NCBI GenBank assembly: GCA_003445125.1 | Contig: DLVP01000158.1 | Span: 1,870 to 9,122 of the forward strand | From: Oscillospiraceae bacterium | GTDB taxonomy: Bacteria > Bacillota > Clostridia > Oscillospirales > Ruminococcaceae | Length of the DNA stretch: 7,253 nucleotides | Reading direction: 5' to 3' | Shown: positions 1 to 7,253 of the stretch, in pieces | How the letters are laid out: each line of letters opens with the position of its first letter | How positions within the stretch are numbered: position 1 is the stretch's first letter | Notes under the pieces: generated by a model | Told to the model about the DNA's origin: nothing | Seen by the model: the letters and a program-made list of their open reading frames with translations, nothing else | The model's database searches: none | Program-made: the position numbers and the translations under genes

Positions 1-875
1 TAGAACACGTCGCCGGGGTACGCCTCACGTCCCGGCGGACGGCGGATCAGAAGCGAGAGGGCGCGGTACGCCACGGCGTGCTTGGACAGGTCATCGTACA
101 CGATCAGCACGTCCTTGCCCTGTTCGCGGAAGTACTCCGCCATGGCGCATCCCGCATATGGGGCGATATATTGCAGCGGCGCGCTTTCCGCCGCCGAAGC
201 GGACACGACAATGGTATACTCCATCGCGCCGCTGTTCTCAAGTTCGTTGACGATCTGCACCACGGAGGTGCTTTTCTGTCCGATTGCCACATAAATGCAC
301 AGCACGCCGGTATTCTTCTGATTGAGAATCGTGTCGATCGCAATCTCGGTTTTACCGGTCTGCCGATCGCCGATGATCAGCTCACGCTGTCCTCTGCCGA
401 TCGGGATCATGCTGTCGATGGCTTTGATGCCCGTTTGCAGCGGCACCGACACGCTTTTACGTTCGATGATGCCGGGGGCGGGCGATTCTACCGGGCGCTT
501 CTGCGTGCATCCGGTGGGACCTTTGCCGTCGATCGGCTCGCCCAGCGCATTGACCACGCGCCCGAGCATTCCTTCACCCACCGGCACGGACAGCACCTGT
601 CCGGTGCGGCGAACGGTCGTTCCCTCGCGGATCTTGTTGTCGTCCGACAGCACGGCAACCGACACGGTCTCCGTTTCCAGATTCTGCGCCATACCGAAGC
701 TGCCGTCGTCAAACTCCAACAGCTCGTTTGCCATGCAGTTTCTCAGACCGTACACGCGGGCGATGCCGTCTCCGACGAGAATCACCGTACCGGTCTCGGT
801 CATTTCGATATGCTCTTTATAGTGTTTGATCTGTTCTTTGATGATACTGCTGATTTCTTCCGGTTTGCTGTTCAT
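1..875 (-). CDS. atpA: F1 ATP synthase subunit alpha, 5' part (runs off left edge)
   Basis: Alpha subunit of the catalytic F1 head; alternating alpha and beta subunits form the hexamer, with alpha carrying the non-catalytic nucleotide sites. The frame is open from the ATG at 875-873 to position 1, giving 291 codons of a protein that normally has about 500. The N-terminal delta-binding helix ([16 protein letters not shown]) is followed by the beta-barrel stretch [14 protein letters not shown]. The Walker A motif GDRQTGKT is at residues 169-176, the same numbering as E. coli AtpA, and the Walker B region LIVYDDLSK is at 257-265. The start is fixed by an ATGA overlap with the atpH stop codon. 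The Shine-Dalgarno is weak and distant (AAAGGAAG), so translation is probably coupled to atpH. No frameshift is seen. The beta and gamma subunit genes should lie to the left of the window. Confidence 0.98.
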   Translation of the reverse strand, partial: MNSKPEEISSIIKEQIKHYKEHIEMTETGTVILVGDGIARVYGLRNCMANELLEFDDGSFGMAQNLETETVSVAVLSDDNKIREGTTVRRTGQVLSVPVGEGMLGRVVNALGEPIDGKGPTGCTQKRPVESPAPGIIERKSVSVPLQTGIKAIDSMIPIGRGQRELIIGDRQTGKTEIAIDTILNQKNTGVLCIYVAIGQKSTSVVQIVNELENSGAMEYTIVVSASAAESAPLQYIAPYAGCAMAEYFREQGKDVLIVYDDLSKHAVAYRALSLLIRRPPGREAYPGDVF

Positions 876-1402
876 CCCTGGATCACTTCCTTTACATCCT
901 GCAAGCGGCGTTTCAGACTTCCGTCCAGCACCTGCCCGTCCACCGTCACGGTGATTCCGCCGATCAGCGACGGATCACAGCGGCACACAAGCACCACGCG
1001 GCGGCGGCAGAACGCTTCCAGTTTTTTCTGAAGTTTTTGTTTTTCCTCTTCGGTCAATGCCACCGCACTGACCACCGTCGCCGTCGAAGTACGGCGGCGG
1101 ACGCCGAGGAGAAGATCGTATTCCCGCACACAGTCGGGCAGTTCGCGGATTTTTCCCCGCTCGCACAACAGCGACAGAAAGCACAGGACATCCGACGGTA
1201 CCCGCCCTTTCAGCAGTTCTTCCAGCGCCGCCACGCGCTCTTTTTTGGCAATGGCGGGACTGCTGAGAAGCTCGGCGTACTCCGGGTTGTCCTTCAGCAC
1301 GCGGGAAAACGCCGTGACGGCGTCAAAATATTCCTGTTCCTGCTCTTTCTCGACGGCAAGCGAAAACAACGCTTCGGCATATTCCTTACTGCTCTGTGCC
1401 AT
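872..1402 (-). CDS. atpH: F1Fo ATP synthase subunit delta
   Basis: Delta (OSCP-family) subunit, part of the peripheral stalk that ties the top of the alpha3-beta3 head to the b subunits. The protein has 176 residues, the usual family length. The N-terminal helical domain begins with the typical [15 protein letters not shown] segment. The C-terminal OSCP signature is at about residues 146-167, where [17 protein letters not shown] precedes a basic helix. The ATG at 1402-1400 is preceded by AGGAG with 6 nt spacing, and this ribosome site lies inside the end of atpF. The gene overlaps atpF by 17 nt and atpA by 4 nt (ATGA), which suggests translational coupling that keeps peripheral-stalk and head subunits in proportion. 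The middle of the protein is Cys- and Arg-rich, but this family varies a lot in sequence. Confidence 0.96.
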   Translation of the reverse strand: MAQSSKEYAEALFSLAVEKEQEQEYFDAVTAFSRVLKDNPEYAELLSSPAIAKKERVAALEELLKGRVPSDVLCFLSLLCERGKIRELPDCVREYDLLLGVRRRTSTATVVSAVALTEEEKQKLQKKLEAFCRRRVVLVCRCDPSLIGGITVTVDGQVLDGSLKRRLQDVKEVIQG

Positions 1403-1901
1403 CGCTCTCTCCTATTCCGTCAATGAACGAATCGATCAGCTTGCGGTGATCGTCCGCATTGATCTCACGCGAAAGCAATTTTTCCGTCAATTCGGTGGAC
1501 ACATCGACAATCTGCGTCTTCATGCTGTCCTCGGCTTTTTTCAGCTCCAGCTCTGCCTGCGTCTGTGCCTGACGGACGATACTGTCCGCTCTTTCGTGCG
1601 CCGAAGCGACAATCGCCTCGCTGCGGTGATCCGCCGCGGCAGTCGCCTCTTTCATCACCCGTTCGGCTTCGTCCTTCGCGGTACGCAGCTTCTCGGCGTA
1701 GGCGTCACGGTCATGCTCCGCCTGCTCCTGCGCCTGTTTTGCGGCGTCGTACTGCTGCTGCAGGTTTGCCTGACGCTGTGCCAGCACTTTTTTGACCGGC
1801 TGATACAGGAATTTTTTCAGAATCAGCGTGATGAGCAGAAGATTGCACAGAGAGATCAGAATGTCCCAGAGATTGACGCTGATGACTTCAAGATTTCCCA
1901 T
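1386..1901 (-). CDS. atpF: F1Fo ATP synthase subunit b
   Basis: Subunit b, the membrane-anchored peripheral stalk that holds the F1 head still while the c-ring turns. It has 171 residues, normal for the family. A single N-terminal membrane segment at about residues 10-28 (LWDILISLCNLLLITLIL) is followed by the typical boundary KKFLYQPVKKVLAQRQ. After that comes a long, charged, Ala/Glu/Gln-rich stretch to about residue 150 that should form the right-handed coiled coil of a b dimer. The ATG at 1901-1899 has AGGTGA four bases upstream. It follows atpE by 12 nt and overlaps atpH by 17 nt. Only one b gene is visible, so a homodimer is expected, although the rest of the operon is not in view. Confidence 0.97.
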   Translation of the reverse strand: MGNLEVISVNLWDILISLCNLLLITLILKKFLYQPVKKVLAQRQANLQQQYDAAKQAQEQAEHDRDAYAEKLRTAKDEAERVMKEATAAADHRSEAIVASAHERADSIVRQAQTQAELELKKAEDSMKTQIVDVSTELTEKLLSREINADDHRKLIDSFIDGIGESDGTEQ

Positions 1902-1913
1902 AGCTTCACCTAC

Positions 1914-3082
<1,169 letters not shown>

Positions 3083-3472
3083 CTACTTTTCACCTCCCAG
3101 TTTGAACAGCGGTCGAAGCGCCACTGCCACGCGCGGGAAAAACAGCGGAACCAGCGCTGCCACCGTGGAGAAACACGGCAGTGCCACGCCGAGCGCCGCC
3201 ACCGCAATCAGAAGCAGCATCCGCAGCATCTGCGACAGGCGCACCGCATTGCGCAGGCGCTTTTCTTCATAGCCCATGACGTTCTGCACCGTGATTCCCA
3301 TCAGCAGAAAGTTGATTACCGCCGCCGCGCCGCCCAAAAGATTTCCCCACAGCACGGAAAGGTTCCACGCGCCGAAAATCGCAAACACGCCCTGCATCAC
3401 AAGGCTCATGGCGACCGTCAGCGCCAGGATATACAAGGTTTCACGTTTGACCGTCGGGTCCAGTTTTTTCAT
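3083..3472 (-). CDS. atpI: ATP synthase protein I (AtpI-like membrane protein)
   Basis: Small membrane protein in the position of atpI, the first gene of most bacterial atp operons. Family members are reported to help c-ring assembly and sometimes ion supply, but they are often dispensable. The protein has 129 residues and four predicted membrane segments, at about 12-34, 39-61, 82-100 and 103-120. The identification rests on position, size and topology more than on sequence, which is poorly conserved in this family. I chose the ATG at 3472-3470 because AAAGGAG sits 7 nt upstream. The frame stays open to 3604, through the promoter and the terminator, so the longest reading is not credible. 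An in-frame ATG at 3511 (142 residues) has only a poor AAGGA and lies in a hairpin loop. The stop abuts the atpB start. Confidence 0.82.
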   Translation of the reverse strand: MKKLDPTVKRETLYILALTVAMSLVMQGVFAIFGAWNLSVLWGNLLGGAAAVINFLLMGITVQNVMGYEEKRLRNAVRLSQMLRMLLLIAVAALGVALPCFSTVAALVPLFFPRVAVALRPLFKLGGEK

Positions 3473-3498
3473 GACACCGCTCCTTTTTGTCCCGTTTT

Positions 3499-3519
3499 CC
3501 GAAAAAATCATTTTTTCGG
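3499..3519 (-). other. A/U-rich hairpin in the atp leader
   Basis: In the transcript, CCGAAAAAA (3519-3511) can pair with TTTTTTCGG (3507-3499), a perfect 9-bp stem around a 3-nt loop. It lies between the promoter and the atpI ribosome site. There is no U-run after it on this strand, so it does not look like a terminator for atp. It could affect mRNA stability or translation start, but no function can be read from the sequence. Confidence 0.45.
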
Positions 3520-3530
3520 TTTCCTTGATT

Positions 3531-3559
3531 ATTTTACCACGATTTTCATTTTGATTCAA
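3531..3559 (-). promoter_or_regulatory. Sigma-A-type promoter of the atp operon
   Basis: On the minus strand the sequence reads TTGAAT (3559-3554), a 17-nt AT-rich spacer, then TAAAAT (3536-3531). Both boxes are one or two bases from consensus with optimal spacing. Transcription should start near 3524, leaving a leader of about 50 nt before the atpI ATG. The promoter lies just downstream of the terminator of the previous unit, so the atp operon should be transcribed independently. Confidence 0.8.
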
Positions 3560-3596
3560 TAGACATTGTGTGCTTTCTGTCCGATTTTTTTCGCCG

Positions 3597-3647
3597 AAAA
3601 ACATCCCACCCGGCGGCGGTCATCAGACCGCCGCCGGGTGGGATGTT
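3597..3647 (-). terminator. Strong intrinsic terminator after the mreB-alr unit
   Basis: Positions 3600-3621 and 3626-3647 form a perfect 22-bp inverted repeat with a 4-nt loop. The stem is very GC-rich in its upper two thirds. On the minus strand it is followed by a run of five U (3601-3597), part of which pairs at the stem base. The first paired base is the final A of the TGA stop codon of the membrane-protein gene. It separates that unit from the atp promoter only about 40 bp away. Confidence 0.9.
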
Positions 3648-4462
3648 CATTCTTTTGTTTCGGTAACGTACAACGGAAATTCCTCCGTTTGCTTCAACGA
3701 AGAGATCGGACGGTTGAACGCTTCGGAAAGCAGAGTTTCCAGATTCTCACTCGCAGCATCATCGGCGGTCACATGAAACGCCGTCCATGCGGTTTTTCCG
3801 TCTTTGATCGTCAGATTCACGCGCGTCACGTCGTATTCCTCCGGCAGCGCCGCAAACACCGCTTTCAGCGTGCGGCTCAGCGCGGCAATCGTCGGTTCGC
3901 CTTCGCAGGTCACGTGCAGCGCAAGCGGCACGGTCGGGCGCGTATCCTCCGGCATATCCACCGAAAATTCCCCGCTCTCGCGCGCTTCTCTGAAATCCGC
4001 CACGCTCACCTGCACCGTCCCGTTTCCGATGACGTCCGTCAGCGTTTCCTTCACCTTTTCCGACCAGGCGTTTTCCATGCGCTCCACCGTGTTTTGCAGG
4101 TCGGTCACGCTGTCTGCGTAATAGTCGCGGCACTCGCCGTTTTTATAATATACCAAAAAATGGGTATCGATGCTCCCCGCAAGGGTGACTTCCGCGTAAA
4201 ATTCGCCGGAGTCCCTGCCGTAGTGCACCGACGACACCGTCATCTGCGGAAAATTCTCCCGCACATACGCGCCGATCGCACCCGAAGCCTTCATGCGGGT
4301 GATCGGATTGCCGAACATGGCGCTGATCCCCCAGAAAACGGCGCACACTGCCGCGGCAATCAGCACGATTCCCCCGACTTTTTTCCATTTTTCACGCGTT
4401 TTCCGCCGCTTTTTGGTTTCCTTTTCTTCCTCTGTGGGAAAAGGATTGCGATGTTTTGCCAT
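3647..4462 (-). CDS. Single-pass membrane protein of unknown function
   Basis: A 271-residue protein. The first 27 residues are highly charged (Lys/Arg/Glu) and end in KWKK. One membrane segment at about 29-50 (GGIVLIAAAVCAVFWGISAMF) follows, so by the positive-inside rule the remaining 220 residues should lie outside the cell. There is no signal-peptidase or lipobox cysteine motif. Just after the membrane segment, GNPITRMKASGAIGAYVREN and later SIDTHFLVYYKNGECRDYY resemble proteins annotated as YfjL-like in clostridia. That resemblance is from memory and has not been tested. No catalytic motif is seen. The ATG at 4462-4460 has GGAGG upstream. It lies 12 nt after alr and is last in the unit, so a cell-envelope role is plausible but is only guilt by association. 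Confidence 0.9.
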   Translation of the reverse strand: MAKHRNPFPTEEEKETKKRRKTREKWKKVGGIVLIAAAVCAVFWGISAMFGNPITRMKASGAIGAYVRENFPQMTVSSVHYGRDSGEFYAEVTLAGSIDTHFLVYYKNGECRDYYADSVTDLQNTVERMENAWSEKVKETLTDVIGNGTVQVSVADFREARESGEFSVDMPEDTRPTVPLALHVTCEGEPTIAALSRTLKAVFAALPEEYDVTRVNLTIKDGKTAWTAFHVTADDAASENLETLLSEAFNRPISSLKQTEEFPLYVTETKE

Positions 4463-4474
4463 GGCTTCCTCCGT

Positions 4475-5671
4475 TTACGGCATTGAGATGCGGTTTTGGT
4501 AATAGCAGTCCACCACCGCCGTGATTTTTCCGTTTTTCACATACACCCGCGGCACACGTTTGCCGATCAGGCAAATCAGCTCGTAATTGACCGTCGCGTC
4601 CAAATCCGCCAGTTCGTCCACCGAAAGCACCGCGCCGTGATCCTCGCCGAACAGCGTCACCACCGTGTCGGTCGTCACGCCCTCGATGTCGGTCACGTCG
4701 ATCATCAGCTGATCCATACACACGCGTCCGAGAATCGGCGCGCGTTTGCCCAGTACCAACACGGTTCCTTTATTGGACAGACTGCGCGGATACCCGTCGG
4801 CATAGCCGATCGGCACCGTCGCCACCGTGGTGTCGCGCGCCAAGGTACAGGTTCTGCCGTAGCTGACGGTACTGCCCTTCGGATGCCTCCGAATCTGCGA
4901 CACTGTGGATTTCAGCTCCATCACGGGCTTGAGGTTCCACGCCTTAAAATCCGAAGAGGGGTCCAGTCCGTACAGCACAATGCCCGCCCGCACGGCGTTT
5001 CCCGCCATTTCCGGATGGTTAAGAATCGCCGCACTGTTGCAGCAATGGACGGTTTCAAACGAAATATGCGCTTCTTCCAGCGCCCGGACGGTGCGTGAAA
5101 ATGCGTCGAACTGCCGTTCGGTATACGCTTCGTCGTCCGCGTCCAAGGCGTCGGCAACGGCAAAATGCGTGAAAATTCCCGAACAGTGCAGGTGCGGCAT
5201 CGCCACGCAGCTCTTAATTTCCCGCAATGCGCCGTCGAAATCGCCCAGCGCGTCAAACCCGATCCGCCCCATGCCGCTGTCCACCTTGATATGGCAATCG
5301 ACGGTCACATTCTGCTTCTGAGCCGCTTCGGAAAGGGCTCTGGCGTACTCGGTCGAAAACACCGTCTGCGAAATGCGGTTATTTGCCAGCATCCCCGCAT
5401 ATTTTGCGGGCGTGACCCCCAAAATCAGGATCGGCAGGCGCGTGCCGCCGGCGCGGATATGCAGCGCTTCCTCGATATTCGACACCGCAAACGCGTCCGC
5501 GCCGAGCTTTTCCAGCTCATCCGTGATCACCTGATCGCCGTGTCCGTAGGCGTCCGCCTTCACCACCGCAAAAATTTTCGTCTGCGGCGGCACCGTTTGG
5601 CGCACCAGTTCAAAGTTATGCCTGAGACAATCCAGATCGATCTGCGCCCAGGTTCTTTTCAAAAACTCCAC
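4475..5671 (-). CDS. alr: Alanine racemase (PLP-dependent)
   Basis: Interconverts L- and D-alanine in the cytoplasm, supplying D-Ala for peptidoglycan and teichoic-acid D-alanylation. It has 398 residues, slightly longer than the usual 370-390. The PLP lysine is K38 in VVKADAYGHG. The barrel motif KVDSGMGRIGF is at 129-139. R228 in AVRAGIVLYG corresponds to the arginine that contacts the PLP ring nitrogen. The second catalytic base is Y271 in VSYGRT, and GRVCMDQLMIDVT at 315-327 is the C-terminal domain signature. All key residues are present. The start codon is GTG (5671-5669), chosen because AAAGGAG lies 7 nt upstream, the IDLDCLRHN motif begins at the expected place and no nearby in-frame ATG exists. 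It follows mreB by 18 nt and is surely co-transcribed with it. Confidence 0.97.
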   Translation of the reverse strand: MEFLKRTWAQIDLDCLRHNFELVRQTVPPQTKIFAVVKADAYGHGDQVITDELEKLGADAFAVSNIEEALHIRAGGTRLPILILGVTPAKYAGMLANNRISQTVFSTEYARALSEAAQKQNVTVDCHIKVDSGMGRIGFDALGDFDGALREIKSCVAMPHLHCSGIFTHFAVADALDADDEAYTERQFDAFSRTVRALEEAHISFETVHCCNSAAILNHPEMAGNAVRAGIVLYGLDPSSDFKAWNLKPVMELKSTVSQIRRHPKGSTVSYGRTCTLARDTTVATVPIGYADGYPRSLSNKGTVLVLGKRAPILGRVCMDQLMIDVTDIEGVTTDTVVTLFGEDHGAVLSVDELADLDATVNYELICLIGKRVPRVYVKNGKITAVVDCYYQNRISMP

Positions 5672-5689
5672 AAGCCTGCTCCTTTGGTT

Positions 5690-6703
5690 TTATCGTTTGG
5701 CAAGCGGGTTATAAAAGCCCTCTTTCAGCTCGGAAGCATATTTCAGGCACTTCTGCGTGCCGATGGCAACACACTCCACCGGATCGTCCGCCACGCGGCA
5801 TTTCAGTCCCGTGCGTTCCGAAATCAGCTTATCCAGTCCGCTCAGCAGCGAGCCGCCGCCCGTCAGATAAATGCCGTTTTTAATGATATCTCCCGTCAGC
5901 TCCGGCGGCGTGACATCCAGCACGCTGACGACTGCCGTGATAATCACCTCGACCAATTCCTTGAGCGCGTCGTAAATTTCGCCCGAAGTGACCGTGATCT
6001 TCTGCGGGAAGCCCGTATACAGGTTTCTTCCCTTGATCTCCATGGTTTTTTCCTCAGCCGGCGGATAGGCGCTGCCGATGTTTTTCTTCACCTGCTCGCC
6101 TGTTTTTTCGCCGATCAGCACGTTATGGTTATTTTTCACCGCGCGCACGATGGCTTCGTCAAACTTGTTTCCCGCCATTTTCACCGACGTTTTCGTTACG
6201 ATTCCGCCCAGCGAGATCACCGCGATATCCGTCGTACCGCCGCCGATATCCACGATCATATTGCCCTCCGGCGCCAGCACGTTGATTCCCGCACCGATCG
6301 CCGCCGCCAGCGGCTCTTCGATCAGAAAAATCTTGCGCGCGCCTGCCATGATTGCGGCATCCACCACTGCCATGGACTCCACGTCGGTGGTTCCCGACGG
6401 GATGCAGAACACGATGCGCGGCTTGAAAATGCGGTTGGAGCAGACCTGCCGCACATAGTGCTTGATCATTTCCTCCGTCATCACATAGTCGGAAATCACA
6501 CCGTCCTCCAGCGGACGCACCGCACGGATGCGGTCGGGCGTTCTTCCGAGCATTTTATAGGCTTCGCTTCCCACGGCAATCACCTTGCCGCTCTGTGTAT
6601 CCACGGCGATGACCGACGGTTCCGTCAGCACCACGCCTTTCTCGCGGGTATAGATCAACACGCTGGTGGTTCCCAGGTCGATACCGATATCCATAAGTGC
6701 CAT
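5690..6703 (-). CDS. mreB: MreB/Mbl-family cell-shape actin
   Basis: Bacterial actin that forms membrane-bound filaments and guides the elongasome that builds side-wall peptidoglycan in rods. It has 337 residues, the standard length. The phosphate-1 loop DIGIDLGTTSVLIY is at 5-18, phosphate-2 VDIGGGTTDIAVISLGGIVT at 151-170, and the adenosine motif LTGGGSLLSGLDKLI at 280-294. IPSGTTDVE, GARKIFLIEEPLAAAIGAG and DDPVECVAIGT are also typical. Several segments look more like MreB than Mbl (IPSG, GAR, IEEP), but the gene stands alone without mreC or mreD, as Mbl- or MreBH-type paralogues often do, so the paralogue assignment is uncertain. The ATG at 6703-6701 has AGGTGG 6 nt upstream; a second ATG at codon 4 lacks as good a site. 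It is first in the unit, about 40 nt after its promoter start. Confidence 0.95.
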   Translation of the reverse strand: MALMDIGIDLGTTSVLIYTREKGVVLTEPSVIAVDTQSGKVIAVGSEAYKMLGRTPDRIRAVRPLEDGVISDYVMTEEMIKHYVRQVCSNRIFKPRIVFCIPSGTTDVESMAVVDAAIMAGARKIFLIEEPLAAAIGAGINVLAPEGNMIVDIGGGTTDIAVISLGGIVTKTSVKMAGNKFDEAIVRAVKNNHNVLIGEKTGEQVKKNIGSAYPPAEEKTMEIKGRNLYTGFPQKITVTSGEIYDALKELVEVIITAVVSVLDVTPPELTGDIIKNGIYLTGGGSLLSGLDKLISERTGLKCRVADDPVECVAIGTQKCLKYASELKEGFYNPLAKR

Positions 6704-6750
6704 ATGTTTCCACCTATCCTTACTTTCCAGAAAAGTTTACAAGTACTTTT

Positions 6751-6779
6751 ATTATAGCGTCTTTTCCCTCAAATTTCAA
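6751..6779 (-). promoter_or_regulatory. Sigma-A-type promoter of the mreB-alr unit
   Basis: On the minus strand: TTGAAA (6779-6774), a 17-nt spacer, and a perfect TATAAT (6756-6751). Predicted transcription start is near 6744, giving a leader of about 40 nt before the mreB ATG. A 7-bp hairpin (ACCGTTT/AAACGGT, 6779-6785 with 6793-6799) abuts the -35 box and overlaps its outermost base; it might be an operator or just part of the upstream terminator region. Confidence 0.88.
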
Positions 6780-6804
6780 CCGTTTCTTGAAAAAACGGTG
6801 ATCG

Positions 6805-6841
6805 AAAAAAACCGCACCGATCTTTCGTTTCCGGAGTGCGG
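6805..6841 (-). terminator. Intrinsic terminator with no visible upstream gene
   Basis: On the minus strand CCGCAC (6841-6836) pairs with GTGCGG (6817-6812) around an 18-nt loop, followed at once by seven U (6811-6805). It would stop transcription coming from the right, just before the mreB promoter. No gene is seen in the roughly 410 bp to its right, so the gene it served is either beyond the window or has been separated from it by the repeats. Confidence 0.65.
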
Positions 6842-6901
6842 ACTTTCGGCTTTAAAAGTTTGGCGTGTTTACTTTCCTTTCAGGTTTTCAGAATCCCAAC
6901 A

Positions 6902-6976
6902 CCCCTCAGTCGCCTGCGGCGACAGCTCCCCTCTTTGAAAGAGGGCAGCCTATTGGTGTCTGACTGCGGTGCGAAA
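6902..6976 (+). repeat. Two-hairpin intergenic repeat, copy A
   Basis: Two adjacent hairpins, GTCGCC-TGC-GGCGAC (6909-6923) and CCCTCTTT-G-AAAGAGGG (6929-6945, extended by outer GCT/AGC pairs to 6925-6949), are followed after about 13 nt by ACTGCGGTGC (6963-6972) and GAAAG. The same architecture recurs as copy B. The surrounding bases, including 6842-6901, show no gene. The orientation is arbitrary because hairpins read similarly on both strands; I used the ACTGCGGTGC tag to set it. Confidence 0.7.
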
Positions 6977-7004
6977 GAGTGACTGCAGCGAAAATCTCTT
7001 GAAT

Positions 7005-7041
7005 CAAAAAATGAAAAACCACCGAAGGCACAAAACCTCGG
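7005..7041 (-). terminator. Possible weak terminator between repeat copies
   Basis: On the minus strand CCGAGG (7041-7036) can pair with CCTTCGG (7028-7022) with one bulged base and a 7-nt loop. After three unpaired bases come five U, then CA, then six U. The stem is short and imperfect, and no gene lies immediately upstream, so this is only a candidate. It may instead be part of the spacer of the repeat region. Confidence 0.3.
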
Positions 7042-7069
7042 CTTACTGCTAACTTTCAGTCCCGCGGGC

Positions 7070-7144
7070 TCCTTCCGTCACGCTTACGCGTGCCACCTTC
7101 CTCCCGGAGGAAGGCAACGATTGACGCACTGCGGTGCCGCAAAA
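7070..7144 (+). repeat. Two-hairpin intergenic repeat, copy B
   Basis: Hairpin 1 is CACGC-TTAC-GCGTG (7079-7092) and hairpin 2 is CCTTCCTCC-C-GGAGGAAGG (7096-7114). ACTGCGGTGC (7128-7137) then follows at nearly the same distance as in copy A. The stems differ in sequence from copy A while keeping pairing, which looks like compensatory change or exchange of modules. The whole unit lies in non-coding DNA. Confidence 0.7.
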
Positions 7145-7178
7145 GACAAAAGTGCAAATTCTGGGTCTTGAAAACTTA

Positions 7179-7253
7179 AATTCTGCGTTTGTTTTTTCTG
7201 CGGCACAAAGAAAAAAATCAAGCACAAACACAGGCTCCCTCCGGGAGGGAGCT
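7179..7253 (-). repeat. Probable third repeat copy in opposite orientation (cut by window edge)
   Basis: The hairpin GCTCCCTCC-G-GGAGGGAGC (7234-7252) resembles hairpin 2 of copy A when read on the minus strand, where AGCTCCC...GGGAGCCT matches copy A's AGCTCCC...GGCAGCCT layout. Further left, 7179-7206 is an imperfect inverted match to 7134-7160, sharing GTGCCGCA and A-rich sequence. Hairpin 1 of this copy would lie beyond the window, so the assignment is tentative. Confidence 0.45.

Noticed and set aside
1..875. Frameshift or pseudogene in atpA
   Set aside because: Translating every codon from 875 to 3 gave no stop and continuous family sequence; the gene is cut only by the window edge.
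78..1031. A 317-codon plus-strand open frame opposite atpA and atpH
   Set aside because: atpA on the other strand is open through the whole stretch with Walker A and B motifs in the right places; this frame has no family features.
5165..6757. A 530-codon open frame on the plus strand opposite alr and mreB
   Set aside because: It is fully antisense to two genes with complete catalytic motifs, is rich in His and Arg as GC-rich shadow frames are, has no recognisable domain, and runs through the mreB start.
7049..7231. A 60-codon minus-strand open frame at the right edge
   Set aside because: It lies across repeat copy B and the inverted repeat arms, has no good Shine-Dalgarno, and its Ser/Arg-rich translation looks like read-through of hairpin DNA.
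6842..7253. CRISPR array or tRNA in the repeat-rich right end
   Set aside because: The repeats are only two or three diverged copies with hairpins and unequal spacing, not short identical repeats with spacers, and no cloverleaf or CCA-type 3' end is visible.

Overview
The window looks like chromosomal DNA from a Gram-positive, probably clostridial (Oscillospiraceae/Ruminococcaceae-like) bacterium. Three things suggest this: the classic Firmicutes gene order atpI-B-E-F-H-A, Shine-Dalgarno sequences of the AGGAGG type before nearly every gene with sigma-A-type TTGA../TATAAT-like promoters, and intergenic GC-rich hairpin repeats of a style I associate with gut clostridia. The taxonomic guess is an inference. 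All recognisable genes lie on the minus strand, so transcription runs from right to left.

Right edge (about 6842-7253): no convincing gene. It holds two diverged same-orientation copies of a two-hairpin repeat, and the edge of a probable third copy in the opposite orientation. To their left are an intrinsic terminator with no visible gene (6805-6841) and a textbook promoter (6751-6779). First transcription unit (6703 to 3647): an MreB-family cell-shape actin, alanine racemase (GTG start), and a single-pass membrane protein of unknown function. Spacings are 18 and 12 nt. The unit ends in a very strong 22-bp hairpin terminator whose stem starts in the last stop codon. The first two genes both serve the cell wall: MreB guides where peptidoglycan is made and Alr supplies D-alanine for it.

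Second transcription unit (promoter 3531-3559, genes from 3472 to the left edge): the F1Fo ATP synthase operon. atpI, atpB (a), atpE (c), atpF (b), atpH (delta) and the first 291 codons of atpA (alpha) are present. The genes are tightly packed: atpI/atpB abut, atpB/atpE overlap by 7 nt, atpF/atpH by 17 nt and atpH/atpA by 4 nt. The rest of atpA, and presumably atpG, atpD and atpC, lie beyond position 1.

The most notable biology is in subunit c. It has a glutamate in each helix (E31 and E64) followed by T65 and Y69, the two-carboxylate ion-binding pattern known from sodium-driven rotor rings, so this ATP synthase may be Na+-coupled. No mobile-element genes, CRISPR, tRNA or rRNA were seen, and I did not find a clear novel multi-gene system.
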